From Hemileia vastatrix (lineage: Eukaryota > Basidiomycota > Pucciniomycetes > Pucciniales > Zaghouaniaceae): a stretch of DNA of 64,000 nucleotides. A program made the translations under genes and the position numbers. This document shows positions 54,711 to 64,000 of this stretch, piece after piece. The stretch covers positions 20,448,103 through 20,512,102 of the forward strand of contig JASXTE010000011.1 in NCBI GenBank assembly GCA_030280995.1. Direction: 5' to 3'. Position 1 is the stretch's first letter, and each line of letters opens with the position of its first letter. The notes under the pieces were generated by a model. That model saw only the letters and a program-made list of their open reading frames with translations, was not told the origin of the DNA and ran no database searches.

Positions 54711-56720
54711 ACATTTTCAATATTTTGACCAGGCATGTTTACATTCTTTTTTACTTATTTCTTCTACTTTTTAATCTTTTTTCTTGTTATGTGCCAGTTT
54801 CATAATGCCTCCCAGACATTCCAAATCTCAAAAGGTAACTCAAAAATCTGCTTCGTCACAAAAGTCTCCTCGTAAAGCAAGGATTACATATAAAAAAAAT
54901 CAGTGACTTTTTCTATTACTTACAACTGTTTTTACAGAATTGAAAACTATGTTTCAGCTAATATTTTATGGAAGTGAACTCTGTTCTTCGCCCGAAGAAC
55001 AGAGTTCATCCTCCTATTTTCACATTCTGTTTGCACCAATCTCCAACATTTTCAATATTTTGACCAGGCATGTTTACATTCTTTTTTACTTATTTCTTCT
55101 ACTTTTTAATCTTTTTTCTTGTTATGTGCCAGTTTCATAATGCCTCCCAGACATTCCAAATCTCAAAAGGTAACTCAAAAATCTGCTTCGTCACAAAAGT
55201 CTCCTCGTAAAGCAAGGATTACATATAAAAAAAATCAGTGACTTTTTCTATTACTTACAACTGTTTTTACAGAATTGAAAACTATGTTTCAGCTAATATT
55301 TTATGGAAGTGAACTCTGTTCTTCGCCCGAAGAACAGAGTTCATCCTCCTATTTTCACATTCTGTTTGCACCAATCTCCAACATTTTCAATATTTTGACC
55401 AGGCATGTTTACATTCTTTTTTACTTATTTCTTCTACTTTTTAATCTTTTTTCTTGTTATGTGCCAGTTTCATAATGCCTCCCAGACATTCCAAATCTCA
55501 AAAGGTAACTCAAAAATCTGCTTCGTCACAAAAGTCTCCTCGTAAAGCAAGGATTACATATAAAAAAAATCAGTGACTTTTTCTATTACTTACAACTGTT
55601 TTTACAGAATTGAAAACTATGTTTCAGCTAATATTTTATGGAAGTGAACTCTGTTCTTCGCCCGAAGAACAGAGTTCATCCTCCTATTTTCACATTCTGT
55701 TTGCACCAATCTCCAACATTTTCAATATTTTGACCAGGCATGTTTACATTCTTTTTTACTTATTTCTTCTACTTTTTAATCTTTTTTCTTGTTATGTGCC
55801 AGTTTCATAATGCCTCCCAGACATTCCAAATCTCAAAGGGTAACTCAAAAATCTGCTTCGTCACAAAAGTCTCCTCGTAAAGCAATGATTACATATAAAA
55901 AAAATCAGTGACTTTTTCTATTACTTACAACTGTTTTTACAGAATTGAAAACTATGTTTCAGCGAATATTTTATGGAAGTGAACTCTGTTCTTCGCCCGA
56001 AGAACAGAGTTCATCCTCCTATTTTCACATTCTGTTTGCACCAATCTCCAACATTTTCAATATTTTGACCAGGCATGTTTACATTCTTTTTTACTTATTT
56101 CTTCTACTTTTTAATCTTTTTTCTTGTTATGTGCCAGTTTCATAATGCCTCCCAGACATTCCAAATCTCAAAGGGTAACTCAAAAATCTGCTTCGTCACA
56201 AAAGTCTCCTCGTAAAGCAACGATTACATATAAAAAAAATCAGTGACTTTTTCTATTACTTACAACTGTTTTTACAGAATTGAAAACTATGTTTCAGCTA
56301 ATATTTTATGGAAGTGAACTCTGTTCTTCGCCCAAAGAACAGAGTTCATCCTCCTATTTTCACATTCTGTTTGCACCAATCTCCAACATTTTCAATATTT
56401 TGACCAGGCATGTTTACATTCTTTTTTACTTATTTCTTCTACTTTTTAATCTTTTTTCTTGTTATGTGCCAGTTTCATAATGCCTCCCAGACATTCCAAA
56501 TCTCAAAGGGTAACTCAAAAATCTGCTTCGTCACAAAAGTCTCCTCGTAAAGCAAGGATTACATATAAAAAAAATCAGTGACTTTTTCTATTACTTACAA
56601 CTGTTTTTACAGAATTGAAAACTATGTTTCAGCTAATATTTTATGGAAGTGAACTCTGTTCTTCGCCCGAAGAACAGAGTTCATCCTCCTATTTTCACAC
56701 TCTGTTTGCACCAATCTCCA
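54711..56720 (+). repeat. 335-bp minisatellite of Harb1, six units
   Basis: Exactly 6 x 335 = 2,010 bases, units starting ACATTTTCAATATTTTGACC in five of six. Each unit holds a 34-base near-perfect palindrome (16-base arms starting TGAACTCTGTTCTTCG around CC), and an ATG (54,804 and every 335 bases) opening a short basic frame (MPPRHSKSQK ... SPRKARITYKKN) followed by a GT-AG intron-like stretch (GTGACTTTTT ... TTTTTACAG). Units differ at few positions, for example GCAAGGATT/GCAATGATT/GCAACGATT, and one palindrome (near 56,333) carries a G to A change. Confidence 0.92.
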
Positions 56721-57096
56721 TCCCTTTCAATTCTATCAACACATGCTTGTCTTCCCTCCCCATGCCTTTCGCTATCCTCCCAGCCCCATTGTATGCCATC
56801 CTCTTTTGATCCCCATTTCACCCCTCTCAACCTCTCCCAGACCCTTTTCTTCATTTAAAATGCCTCGGAACCCTTAATCTTCCCTTCCAACTCTTTCCCA
56901 ACCTTTGAGTGACTGAAAAAATATGCATTTGCTGAAAATATGCGATTTCATGTTGAGTTGATGAAAGAAAACACAGAGAGAAAAAAAAATAAGACTTTAA
57001 CAGCAAATTCAAAAACCAAAAAAATATGCAAAAAAATTTACCATTCTCAGTGAATAATACATGCAAATTGATAATTTGAAGAGAAAGAGAAAAAAA

Positions 57097-58356
57097 TTAA
57101 AATTGCGTTGAGAAATGTTGGAGTGTTATTGGAAGGATTTTCGCCCTTATACTAGTTGATTGAGAAATAGAAGTGTTGGATATAGTCGGAGGTGAATCAA
57201 CTTGTTCATCTTCATACAGCTCTAACCATTGATCTTTGAGGTCAGCAAGTAGGTTATGAAGTATAGTGCAACACAGAATCCGGTCGATCACCGCCTCCAT
57301 TTCAGATTTATTTCTAAGAGGACTTCTAAATTCCCTTAAACTAGAAAAACGGCCTTTCAAGATTCCAATAGAATGTTCAATATGGACTCTTGACTTTGCC
57401 AAATGATTGTTGAATTTGGCATTTTGACTGTCTTCTGAAGCTGCTCCCCGAAAAGCAGGAAGTACATACTTTCCATTCACATAAGCAGAATCTGCAAGAA
57501 GATACTGATTTTCATCAAAGAATTTTTCAGGTTCATTTGAAATATGCATTCTTTGGAAGACGTAGGAGTCATGACATGAGCCAGGATAGCCAGCGAAGAA
57601 TGATATAAATTTTTTGTTTACGTCACATATAAGCTGAACATTAATTGAATATCTATAAAGAAGATATATTTGTTTGTGTTAGTTTCAAGGAGGATGAAAG
57701 GAGTTAAAAATAATCTACCTCTTTTTACGGTCAAAGTAATTGTTTCCACCTTGAGCAGGTTTCTGGCTCAAAGGAATAGTAGTACCATCAACAAAACCAA
57801 TACATCCTGGAAAGCCCTCTGCTTGCATAACCTGAGATGATTCAAGTCGCTCTTCTTTTGTTGGCCAGGTGAGAAGTTGAGATTCCAAGGAGTTGATGGC
57901 AGTGATACATCGTTTGGTATAAGTGTTAACTGAACCATACCCTAAATCAAAGACATTTTCTAAACGTTTCAAAGCGGCTCCATTACCATTTGAACCCAAA
58001 CGACATAGTGTGATGGCCAATTGAATTGAAGGATGTCGTTGTTCTTTTTGAGAATTATTGTGAAATATGGGATGATCCTGAATAAGCTCAAGCAATTTAA
58101 GGAAACATTCCTGAGAAGTCCTGAACAGCTGTCTAAAACTGGGTGTAGATAGGTTAAGAAGTGTTTGGATGGTGTACTTGGGGGTATGAAGTACTTGAGG
58201 CTTTCTGGGAAGAAGGTAACGTTTCCTGGCCATTTTTGATAAAACGACAAAATCTTCTTCTAGATCAGAATCGGAATCAGAGTCCAAGAGCAGTTCAAGC
58301 GCCATGAAAGTCATTGCTTTATGTAATTTATCACGATTTGAAAGTGAGGAAGGCAT
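57097..58356 (-). CDS. Harb1 Harbinger transposase
   Basis: Exon 1 ends at 57,719, a 66-base GT-AG intron spans 57,718-57,653, exon 2 is 57,652-57,097. The ATG at 58,356 (MPSSLSNRDK) is preferred; an in-frame ATG 14 codons upstream (58,398) gives an odd hydrophobic leader. 397 residues. A helical DNA-binding-like region (FDLGYGSVNTYTKRC) precedes the nuclease domain: FVDGTTIPL (Asp190), HDSYVF across the splice, LLADSAYVNG (Asp267) and HIEHSIGILKGRFSSL (Glu305), the DDE layout of HARBI1-type transposases. Family role: cut-and-paste at 3-bp targets, usually with a Myb-like partner, which is not found here. It differs from the Harb2 copy at four residues by eye. The reading frame is intact. Confidence 0.92.
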
Positions 58357-58444
58357 GACTCTTATATGATATGATATGAAGATGTAAGTGATGTACAATG
58401 TTTTGAGTTATGAAGTGTTATTCTGCGGAGTGCTGCGTATGAAT

Positions 58445-58664
58445 GGGATGATGCTGACAAATCAGTGAAATGGGACTTGATGGTGAAATCAGCACTTTTG
58501 GTTGAGAAAGTGCGGATTTGAGTGAAATAAGTGACTTATTTCATTTTGAAATCCACCAGTATTGGGGCTAGTGTGTTTTGGAAATCCGCACTTATTTAAG
58601 TGCGGATTTGGTCAAATTTAAGTGCGGATTTGTAAGTGCGGATTTGCCAGAACTGACACCCCCT
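58445..58664. repeat. Harb1 right TIR and subterminal motifs
   Basis: Four or five copies of AAGTGCGGATTT or its complement lie within 160 bases of the end, plus the TIR ending ACTGACACCCCCT. The motif continues into the TIR itself, so TIR and subterminal sites share one word. Confidence 0.8.
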
Positions 58665-58805
58665 AATAGCATATTTTCTATATTATCATAAATTTACTTA
58701 TGTATACTATTTGTGTACTCTAATTTATTGCTCCCATGTATAGTCCATGTGTTTATCATAGCTTTTAAGTACTTTTTACTCAGTCCTGGGATATCCAGGC
58801 TGACA
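58665..58805 (-). repeat. Gypsy-E 3' LTR, first 141 bases
   Basis: On the minus strand it starts TGTCAGCCTGGATATCCC after a polypurine tract (TTTTTTGGGTGGGCGAG) and follows the 5' LTR at 49,726 closely, until the Harbinger end cuts it at GCTATT. The rest of the LTR should lie beyond Harb2, outside the window. Confidence 0.85.
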
Positions 58806-58983
58806 CTCGCCCACCCAAAAAAACAATAATAAAAATGATAAGTTATACACTTTTTTATTTTATATTATTTTTCAGGTAGTAAGAAAATTCTGTAAAATTA
58901 AAGATTAATTCTTAAAAGAAATAAAACATAAAAAAATATTTTGAGTACTGGTTTTTTAACCCCTCAGCTGGTTTAACAGTAAT

Positions 58984-59545
58984 TTATTTCTGTTTAAATT
59001 TTTTAAGAAGGGAGGATAGATTTGAAATTTCTTTTTCAGGTATCCTTTTATCAAATTCATTTGATTTCCCCTTAAATCTTAATAAATACTCAGTTCCTTT
59101 CTCTTTAGTAAGAATTCTTTTCTTGAGTATTTTTTCAATATCTGCCTTTCCCACAATTTCTTCAGGTTGCTTTTTAGGCCTTCCTCTTCTTTTTGGAAAT
59201 AAGTCAGGATCATTTGCATGGTAAGGTTTTAATAATGAGATAGGGAAAACTGGATGTTTCCTATCATATGGCGCATATAATATGACTTTCACAGCATTAT
59301 TACCAACCATTTTCCTTACTACAAAAGTTCCTACAAAAGGATCCTTAAATTTAACATTACCTTGTAAGTTAAAATGTAGTGTTTAAATTAGGACTTCATC
59401 TCCTTTTTTGAATTCAAATTCTTTATGAGATTTATCCCACCTTTTCTTTTCATATTCAAATTCTTTTTGGATGCATTCCTCTGCATGCTTCCTACACATT
59501 TGTTGCATATGAATATAGGATTTAGTACCAGGGTGTATATATAAC
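58984..59545 (-). pseudogene. Gypsy-E integrase C-terminus and chromodomain-like tail
   Basis: The minus strand reads ECIQKEFEYEKKRWDKSHKE and KKGDEVLI, a stop near 59,383, then KFKDPFVGTFVVRKM and RKHPVFPISLLKPYH: the GPF-type strand and HPVFPVS motif of Ty3/Gypsy integrase ends. A basic stretch (PKRRGRPKKQ) leads to IEKILKKRILTKEKGTEYLLRFKG, which resembles a chromodomain but lacks the usual second Trp. The integrase core, RNase H and most of RT are deleted between this part and 59,551. Confidence 0.75.
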
Positions 59546-59550
59546 CTTGG

Positions 59551-60309
59551 TTATTTGTTTAAATGATTTAAAGTCTGGTGGTAAACATTGTTTCCATCCA
59601 GACAGGAAATATCTTTTTCTCCTTTTAAGGTAGCAAGGATATAAGATATCCTTAGTAGAGGGTAAATATCATCCACATTGAATGTATTCAGAGCTCTATA
59701 ATTACCACATAATCTTGCATTATCCTTTTCATAAGAGATTAAAACTGGCGAAATAACACAATACTTAGGTTTTGTGTCCACTTTTTCAACAATACCCATT
59801 TCTAAAAACATTTTAATATTGTCTACAATGTCTTTCCTTTTTGCAGGAGAAGCTGAGAAAGGTTTCTTTTTCAAGCTTCCACAAATATTATCCAGATCAC
59901 AACTTAAACATAATTTCATCTCATGGTCTTTGACCAATCCTAGTTCATTTAAACCATGAGCAAATGTCATAGGATAAGATTTTATCAATCTCAAAATATT
60001 TTTTTCTTCAATTTTCGAGAGTTGAGGACTTAAAGAGGCTTTTTGGATGTAATTTTCCAATTCTACTACTTCAAAGGTGGTTCTTCTACCTTGCAGTTGT
60101 TCTTCTTTAGGAGCAATGGAATAAACTGAATTTTCAGAGCAAATCTTGAATTTTCTTTTCCCATTTACACCTATAGTGAAGCAACTATTTTCAGGATCTA
60201 GTTTGATGCCAAATTTGGTCAAAAAGTCATTTCCAATAATAAACCAATCACTACAATTATTATTGTCCATTACCACAAATTCACACACTGCTCTTACATA
60301 TCCATTATT
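59551..60309 (-). pseudogene. Gypsy-E protease 3' part and RT start, flipped between Harbingers
   Basis: From the Harb2 edge the minus strand reads NNGYVRAVCEFVVMDNNN and WFIIGNDFLTKFGIKL, the second half of a retropepsin-like domain, then a hinge and RT blocks ISPVLISYEKDNARLCGNYRALN and ISCLDGNNVYHQ. RT then stops at a deletion joining it to the integrase C-terminus. The first two Asn codons are the Harbinger junction; the frame is the one left open at 54,433, on the other strand. Confidence 0.85.
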
Positions 60310-60617
60310 AGGGGGTGTCAGTTCTGGCAAATCCGCACTTACAGATCCGCACTTAAATTTGACCAAATCCGCACTTAAATAAGTGCGGATTTCCAAAACA
60401 CACTAGCCCCAATACTGGTGGATTTCAAAATGAAATAAGTCACTTATTTCACTCAAATCCGCACTTTCTCAACCAAAAGTGCTGATTTCACCATCAAGTC
60501 CCATTTCACTGATTTGTCAGCATCATCCCATTCATACGCAGCACTCCGCAGAATAACACTTCATAACTCAAAACATTGTACATCACTTACATCTTCATAT
60601 CATATCATATAAGAGTC

Positions 60618-61877
60618 ATGCCTTCCTCACTTTCAAATCGTGATAAATTACATAAAGCAATGACTTTCATGGCGCTTGAACTGCTCTTGGACTCTGATTC
60701 CGATTCTGATCTAGAAGAAGATTTTGTCGTTTTATCAAAAATGGCCAGGAAACGTTACCTTCTTCCCAGAAAGCCTCAAGTACTTCATACCCCCAAGTAC
60801 ACCATCCAAACACTTCTTAACCTATCTACACCCAGTTTTAGACAGCTGTTCAGGACTTCTCAGGAATGTTTCCTTAAATTGCTTGAGCTTATTCAGGATC
60901 ATCCCATATTTCACAATAATTCTCAAAAAGAACAACGACATCCTTCAATTCAATTGGCCATCACACTATGTCGTTTGGGTTCAAATGGTAATGGAGCCGC
61001 TTTGAAACGTTTAGAAAATGTCTTTGATTTAGGGTATGGTTCAGTTAACACTTATACCAAACGATGTATCACTGCCATCAACTCCTTGGAATCTCAACTT
61101 CTCACCTGGCCAACAAAAGAAGAGCGACTTGAATCATCTCAGGTTATGCAAGCAGAGGGCTTTCCAGGATGTATTGGTTTTGTTGATGGTACTACTATTC
61201 CTTTAAGCCAGAAACCTGCTCAAGGTGGAAACAATTACTTTGACCGTAAAAAGAGGTAGATTATTTTTAACTCCTTTCATCCTCCTTGAAACTAACACAA
61301 ACAAATATATCTTCTTTATAGATATTCAATTAATGTTCAGCTTATATGTGACGTAAACAAAAAATTTATATCATTCTTCGCTGGCTATCCTGGCTCATGT
61401 CATGACTCCTACGTCTTCCAAAGAATGCATATTTCAAATGAACCTGAAAAATTCTTTGATGAAAATCAGTATCTTCTTGCAGATTCTGCTTATGTGAATG
61501 GAAAGTATGTACTTCCTGCTTTTCGGGGAGCAGCTTCAGAAGACAGTCAAAATGCCAAATTCAACAATCATTTGGCAAAGTCAAGAGTCCGTATTGAACA
61601 TTCTATTGGAATCTTGAAAGGCCGTTTTTCTAGTTTAAGGGAATTAAGAAGTCCTCTTAGAAATAAATCTGAAATGGTGGCGGTGATCAACCGGATTCTG
61701 TGTTGCACTATACTTCATAACCTACTTGCTGACCTCAAAGATCAATGGTTAGAGCTGTATGAAGATGAACAAGTTGATTCACCTCCGACTATATCCAACA
61801 CTTCTATTTCTCAATCAACTAGTATAAGGGCAAAAATCCTTCCAATAACACTCCAACATTTCTCAACGCAATTTTAA
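60618..61877 (+). CDS. Harb2 Harbinger transposase
   Basis: Exons 60,618-61,255 and 61,322-61,877 with a GT-AG intron of 66 bases; 397 residues. Catalytic residues are intact: Asp190 in FVDGT, Asp267 in LLADSAY, Glu305 in VRIEHSIGILKGRF. Compared with Harb1: His to Arg before IEHS, Phe to Leu in LREL, and two changes in the SEMVAVINR segment. The splice joins RKKR to YSINVQLICDVN, giving a continuous HDSYVFQRM block. It is divergently placed relative to Harb1's gene, facing away from Gypsy-E. Confidence 0.92.
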
Positions 61878-62253
61878 TTTTTTTCTCTTTCTCTTCAAAT
61901 TATCAATTTGCATGTATTATTCACTGAGAATGGTAAATTTTTTTGCATATTTTTTTGGTTTTTGAATTTGCTGTTAAAGTCTTATTTTTTTTTCTCTCTG
62001 TGTTTTCTTTCATCAACTCAACATGAAATCACATATTTTCAGCAAATGCATATTTTTTCAGTCACTCAAAGGTTGGGAAAGAGTTGGAAGGGAAGATTAA
62101 GGGTTCCGAGGCATTTTAAATGAAGAAAAGGGTCTGGGAGAGGTTGAGAGGGGTGAAATGGGGATCAAAAGAGGATGGCATACAATGGGGCTGGGAGGAT
62201 AGCGAAAGGCATGGGGAGGGAAGACAAGCATGTGTTGATAGAATTGAAAGGGA

Positions 62254-64000
62254 TGGAGATTGGTGCAAACAGAGTGTGAAAATAGGAGGATGAACTCTGT
62301 TCTTCGGGCGAAGAACAGAGTTCACTTCCATAAAATATTAGCTGAAACATAGTTTTCAATTCTGTAAAAACAGTTGTAAGTAATAGAAAAAGTCACTGAT
62401 TTTTTTTATATGTAATCCTTGCTTTACGAGGAGACTTTTGTGACGAAGCAGATTTTTGAGTTACCCTTTGAGATTTGGAATGTCTGGGAGGCATTATGAA
62501 ACTGGCACATAACAAGAAAAAAGATTAAAAAGTAGAAGAAATAAGTAAAAAAGAATGTAAACATGCCTGGTCAAAATATTGAAAATGTTGGAGATTGGTG
62601 CAAACAGAATGTGAAAATAGGAGGATGAACTCTGTTCTTTGGGCGAAGAACAGAGTTCACTTCCATAAAATATTAGCTGAAACATAGTTTTCAATTCTGT
62701 AAAAACAGTTGTAAGTAATAGAAAAAGTCACTGATTTTTTTTATATGTAATCCTTGCTTTACGAGGAGACTTTTGTGACGAAGCAGATTTTTGAGTTACC
62801 CTTTGAGATTTGGAATGTCTGGGAGGCATTATGAAACTGGCACATAACAAGAAAAAAGATTAAAAAGTAGAAGAAATAAGTAAAAAAGAATGTAAACATG
62901 CCTGGTCAAAATATTGAAAATGTTGGAGATTGGTGCAAACAGAATGTGAAAATAGGAGGATGAACTCTGTTCTTCGGGCGAAGAACAGAGTTCACTTCCA
63001 TAAAATATTAGCTGAAACATAGTTTTCAATTCTGTAAAAACAGTTGTAAGTAATAGAAAAAGTCACTGATTTTTTTTATATGTAATCGTTGCTTTACGAG
63101 GAGACTTTTGTGACGAAGCAGATTTTTGAGTTACCCTTTGAGATTTGGAATGTCTGGGAGGCATTATGAAACTGGCACATAACAAGAAAAAAGATTAAAA
63201 AGTAGAAGAAATAAGTAAAAAAGAATGTAAACATGCCTGGTCAAAATATTGAAAATGTTGGAGATTGGTGCAAACAGAATGTGAAAATAGGAGGATGAAC
63301 TCTGTTCTTCGGGCGAAGAACAGAGTTCACTTCCATAAAATATTAGCTGAAACATAGTTTTCAATTCTGTAAAAACAGTTGTAAGTAATAGAAAAAGTCA
63401 CTGATTTTTTTTATATGTAATCGTTGCTTTACGAGGAGACTTTTGTGACGAAGCAGATTTTTGAGTTACCCTTTGAGATTTGGAATGTCTGGGAGGCATT
63501 ATGAAACTGGCACATAACAAGAAAAAAGATTAAAAAGTAGAAGAAATAAGTAAAAAAGAATGTAAACATGCCTGGTCAAAATATTGAAAATGTTGGAGAT
63601 TGGTGCAAACAGAATGTGAAAATAGGAGGATGAACTCTGTTCTTCGGGCGAAGAACAGAGTTCACTTCCATAAAATATTAGCTGAAACATAGTTTTCAAT
63701 TCTGTAAAAACAGTTGTAAGTAATAGAAAAAGTCACTGATTTTTTTTATATGTAATCGTTGCTTTACGAGGAGACTTTTGTGACGAAGCAGATTTTTGAG
63801 TTACCCTTTGAGATTTGGAATGTCTGGGAGGCATTATGAAACTGGCACATAACAAGAAAAAAGATTAAAAAGTAGAAGAAATAAGTAAAAAAGAATGTAA
63901 ACATGCCTGGTCAAAATATTGAAAATGTTGGAGATTGGTGCAAACAGAATGTGAAAATAGGAGGATGAACTCTGTTCTTCGGGCGAAGAACAGAGTTCAC
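62254..64000 (-). repeat. 335-bp minisatellite of Harb2 (5.2 units seen)
   Basis: Same unit as in Harb1, inverted, starting TGGAGATTGG at 62,254 and continuing past the window. The G to A palindrome variant is again in the second unit from the inner end (about 62,640). The order of GGATT/CGATT variants differs from Harb1 (two GG units then at least three CG units, against one GG, one CG, one TG, then GG), so the arrays have changed independently. Confidence 0.9.

Larger units (their letters stand above)
54434..58664 (-). mobile_element. Harb1: PIF/Harbinger DNA transposon (4,231 bp)
   Basis: Terminal inverted repeats start AGGGGGTGTCAGTTCTGGCA and agree for about 32 bases. Inside are a spliced DDE transposase on the minus strand (57,097-58,356), a 335-bp minisatellite (54,711-56,720) and subterminal copies of AAATCCGCACTT. 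Bases 56,720-58,664 correspond one to one with 60,310-62,254 of Harb2 without any length difference. Harbingers usually make 3-bp duplications; here the left flank AAT pairs with AAT at the Harb2 inner flank, see findings. Confidence 0.92.
60310..64000 (+). mobile_element. Harb2: inverted copy of Harb1, runs off the window
   Basis: The left TIR (AGGGGGTGTCAGTTCTGGCA) is at 60,310; the right TIR is outside. It is the reverse complement of Harb1: coordinates sum to 118,974 throughout 60,310-62,254. I see only scattered substitutions (one in the subterminal array, four amino acid changes in the transposase), so identity is above 99%. If its array had Harb1's length it would end near 64,540. Confidence 0.92.

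Noticed and set aside
54711..56720. Regular repeat array considered as CRISPR-like
   Set aside because: Units are 335 bases with no unique spacers, lie inside a DNA transposon and in a eukaryotic context.
54940..56809. Six nearly identical 64-66-residue frames (start MKTMFQLIFYG)
   Set aside because: They are by-products of the 335-bp repeat, overlap the palindrome, and resemble no protein; treated as repeat, not genes.

Overview
The window is fungal nuclear DNA. A rust fungus (Pucciniales) is the best guess, by inference only. The reasons are one very intron-dense host gene with short GT-AG introns, a Copia Gag knuckle and a Gypsy Gag/integrase style that I associate with rust retroelements, AT-rich sequence, and dense nested transposons. 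I see no rRNA, convincing tRNA, CRISPR array or bacterial-type operon. Element names (Gypsy-1 to -3, Copia-1 to -3, Gypsy-E, Harb1/Harb2) are my own working labels.

Layout. 1-4,560: 5' half of Gypsy-1 (minus strand), inserted in the decayed Copia-1 (4,561-6,618). 6,706-12,823: Copia-2, itself carrying a solo Gypsy LTR with a 5-bp target duplication. 12,824-14,835: an old long inverted repeat, three hairpin/TIR mini-elements and two orphan LINE tails. 15,174-20,163: the only host gene recognised, an oligopeptide transporter (OPT family) that I could splice into 36 exons giving an 854-codon frame plus stop. 21,344-26,609: Copia-3, nearly intact, with 580-bp LTRs and target duplication TACAG. 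27,489-47,365: Gypsy-3, whose two LTRs lie almost 20 kb apart (target duplication ATAAC) because Gypsy-2 (28,307-39,746, minus strand) inserted between its 5' LTR and gag. 47,451-48,891: 3' part of a dead LINE. 48,892-54,433 and 58,665-60,309: pieces of Gypsy-E, cut by two nearly identical PIF/Harbinger DNA transposons in inverted orientation (Harb1 54,434-58,664; Harb2 60,310 to beyond the window end).

Most interesting signals. (1) Gypsy-2 is peppered with a short hairpin-plus-tail motif whose 4-bp stem varies in a compensated way (CCTC/GAGG, GGTC/GACC, AGTC/GACT) while the tail is conserved; it occurs in non-coding DNA and inside the coding frames, where it reads as LxxExKL. (2) Gypsy-2 and Gypsy-3 both carry, just inside the 3' LTR and antisense to gag-pol, a one-intron gene with a cysteine cluster; in Gypsy-2 it matches the Zn(II)2Cys6 spacing exactly. 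(3) The Gypsy-E segment between the two Harbingers is flipped: turning it back rejoins a broken protease reading frame with a clean 3-bp target duplication, which implies recombination between the two elements or an assembly flip. (4) The Harbingers carry a 335-bp minisatellite with a 34-bp near-perfect palindrome in each unit.

How the parts work together: apart from the OPT transporter (proton-coupled peptide uptake at a membrane, from family knowledge), nearly everything is selfish DNA. Probably competent or recently active copies are Copia-3 (one stop codon), Gypsy-2 (about 1% LTR divergence but a damaged pol) and the two Harbingers (intact transposase).
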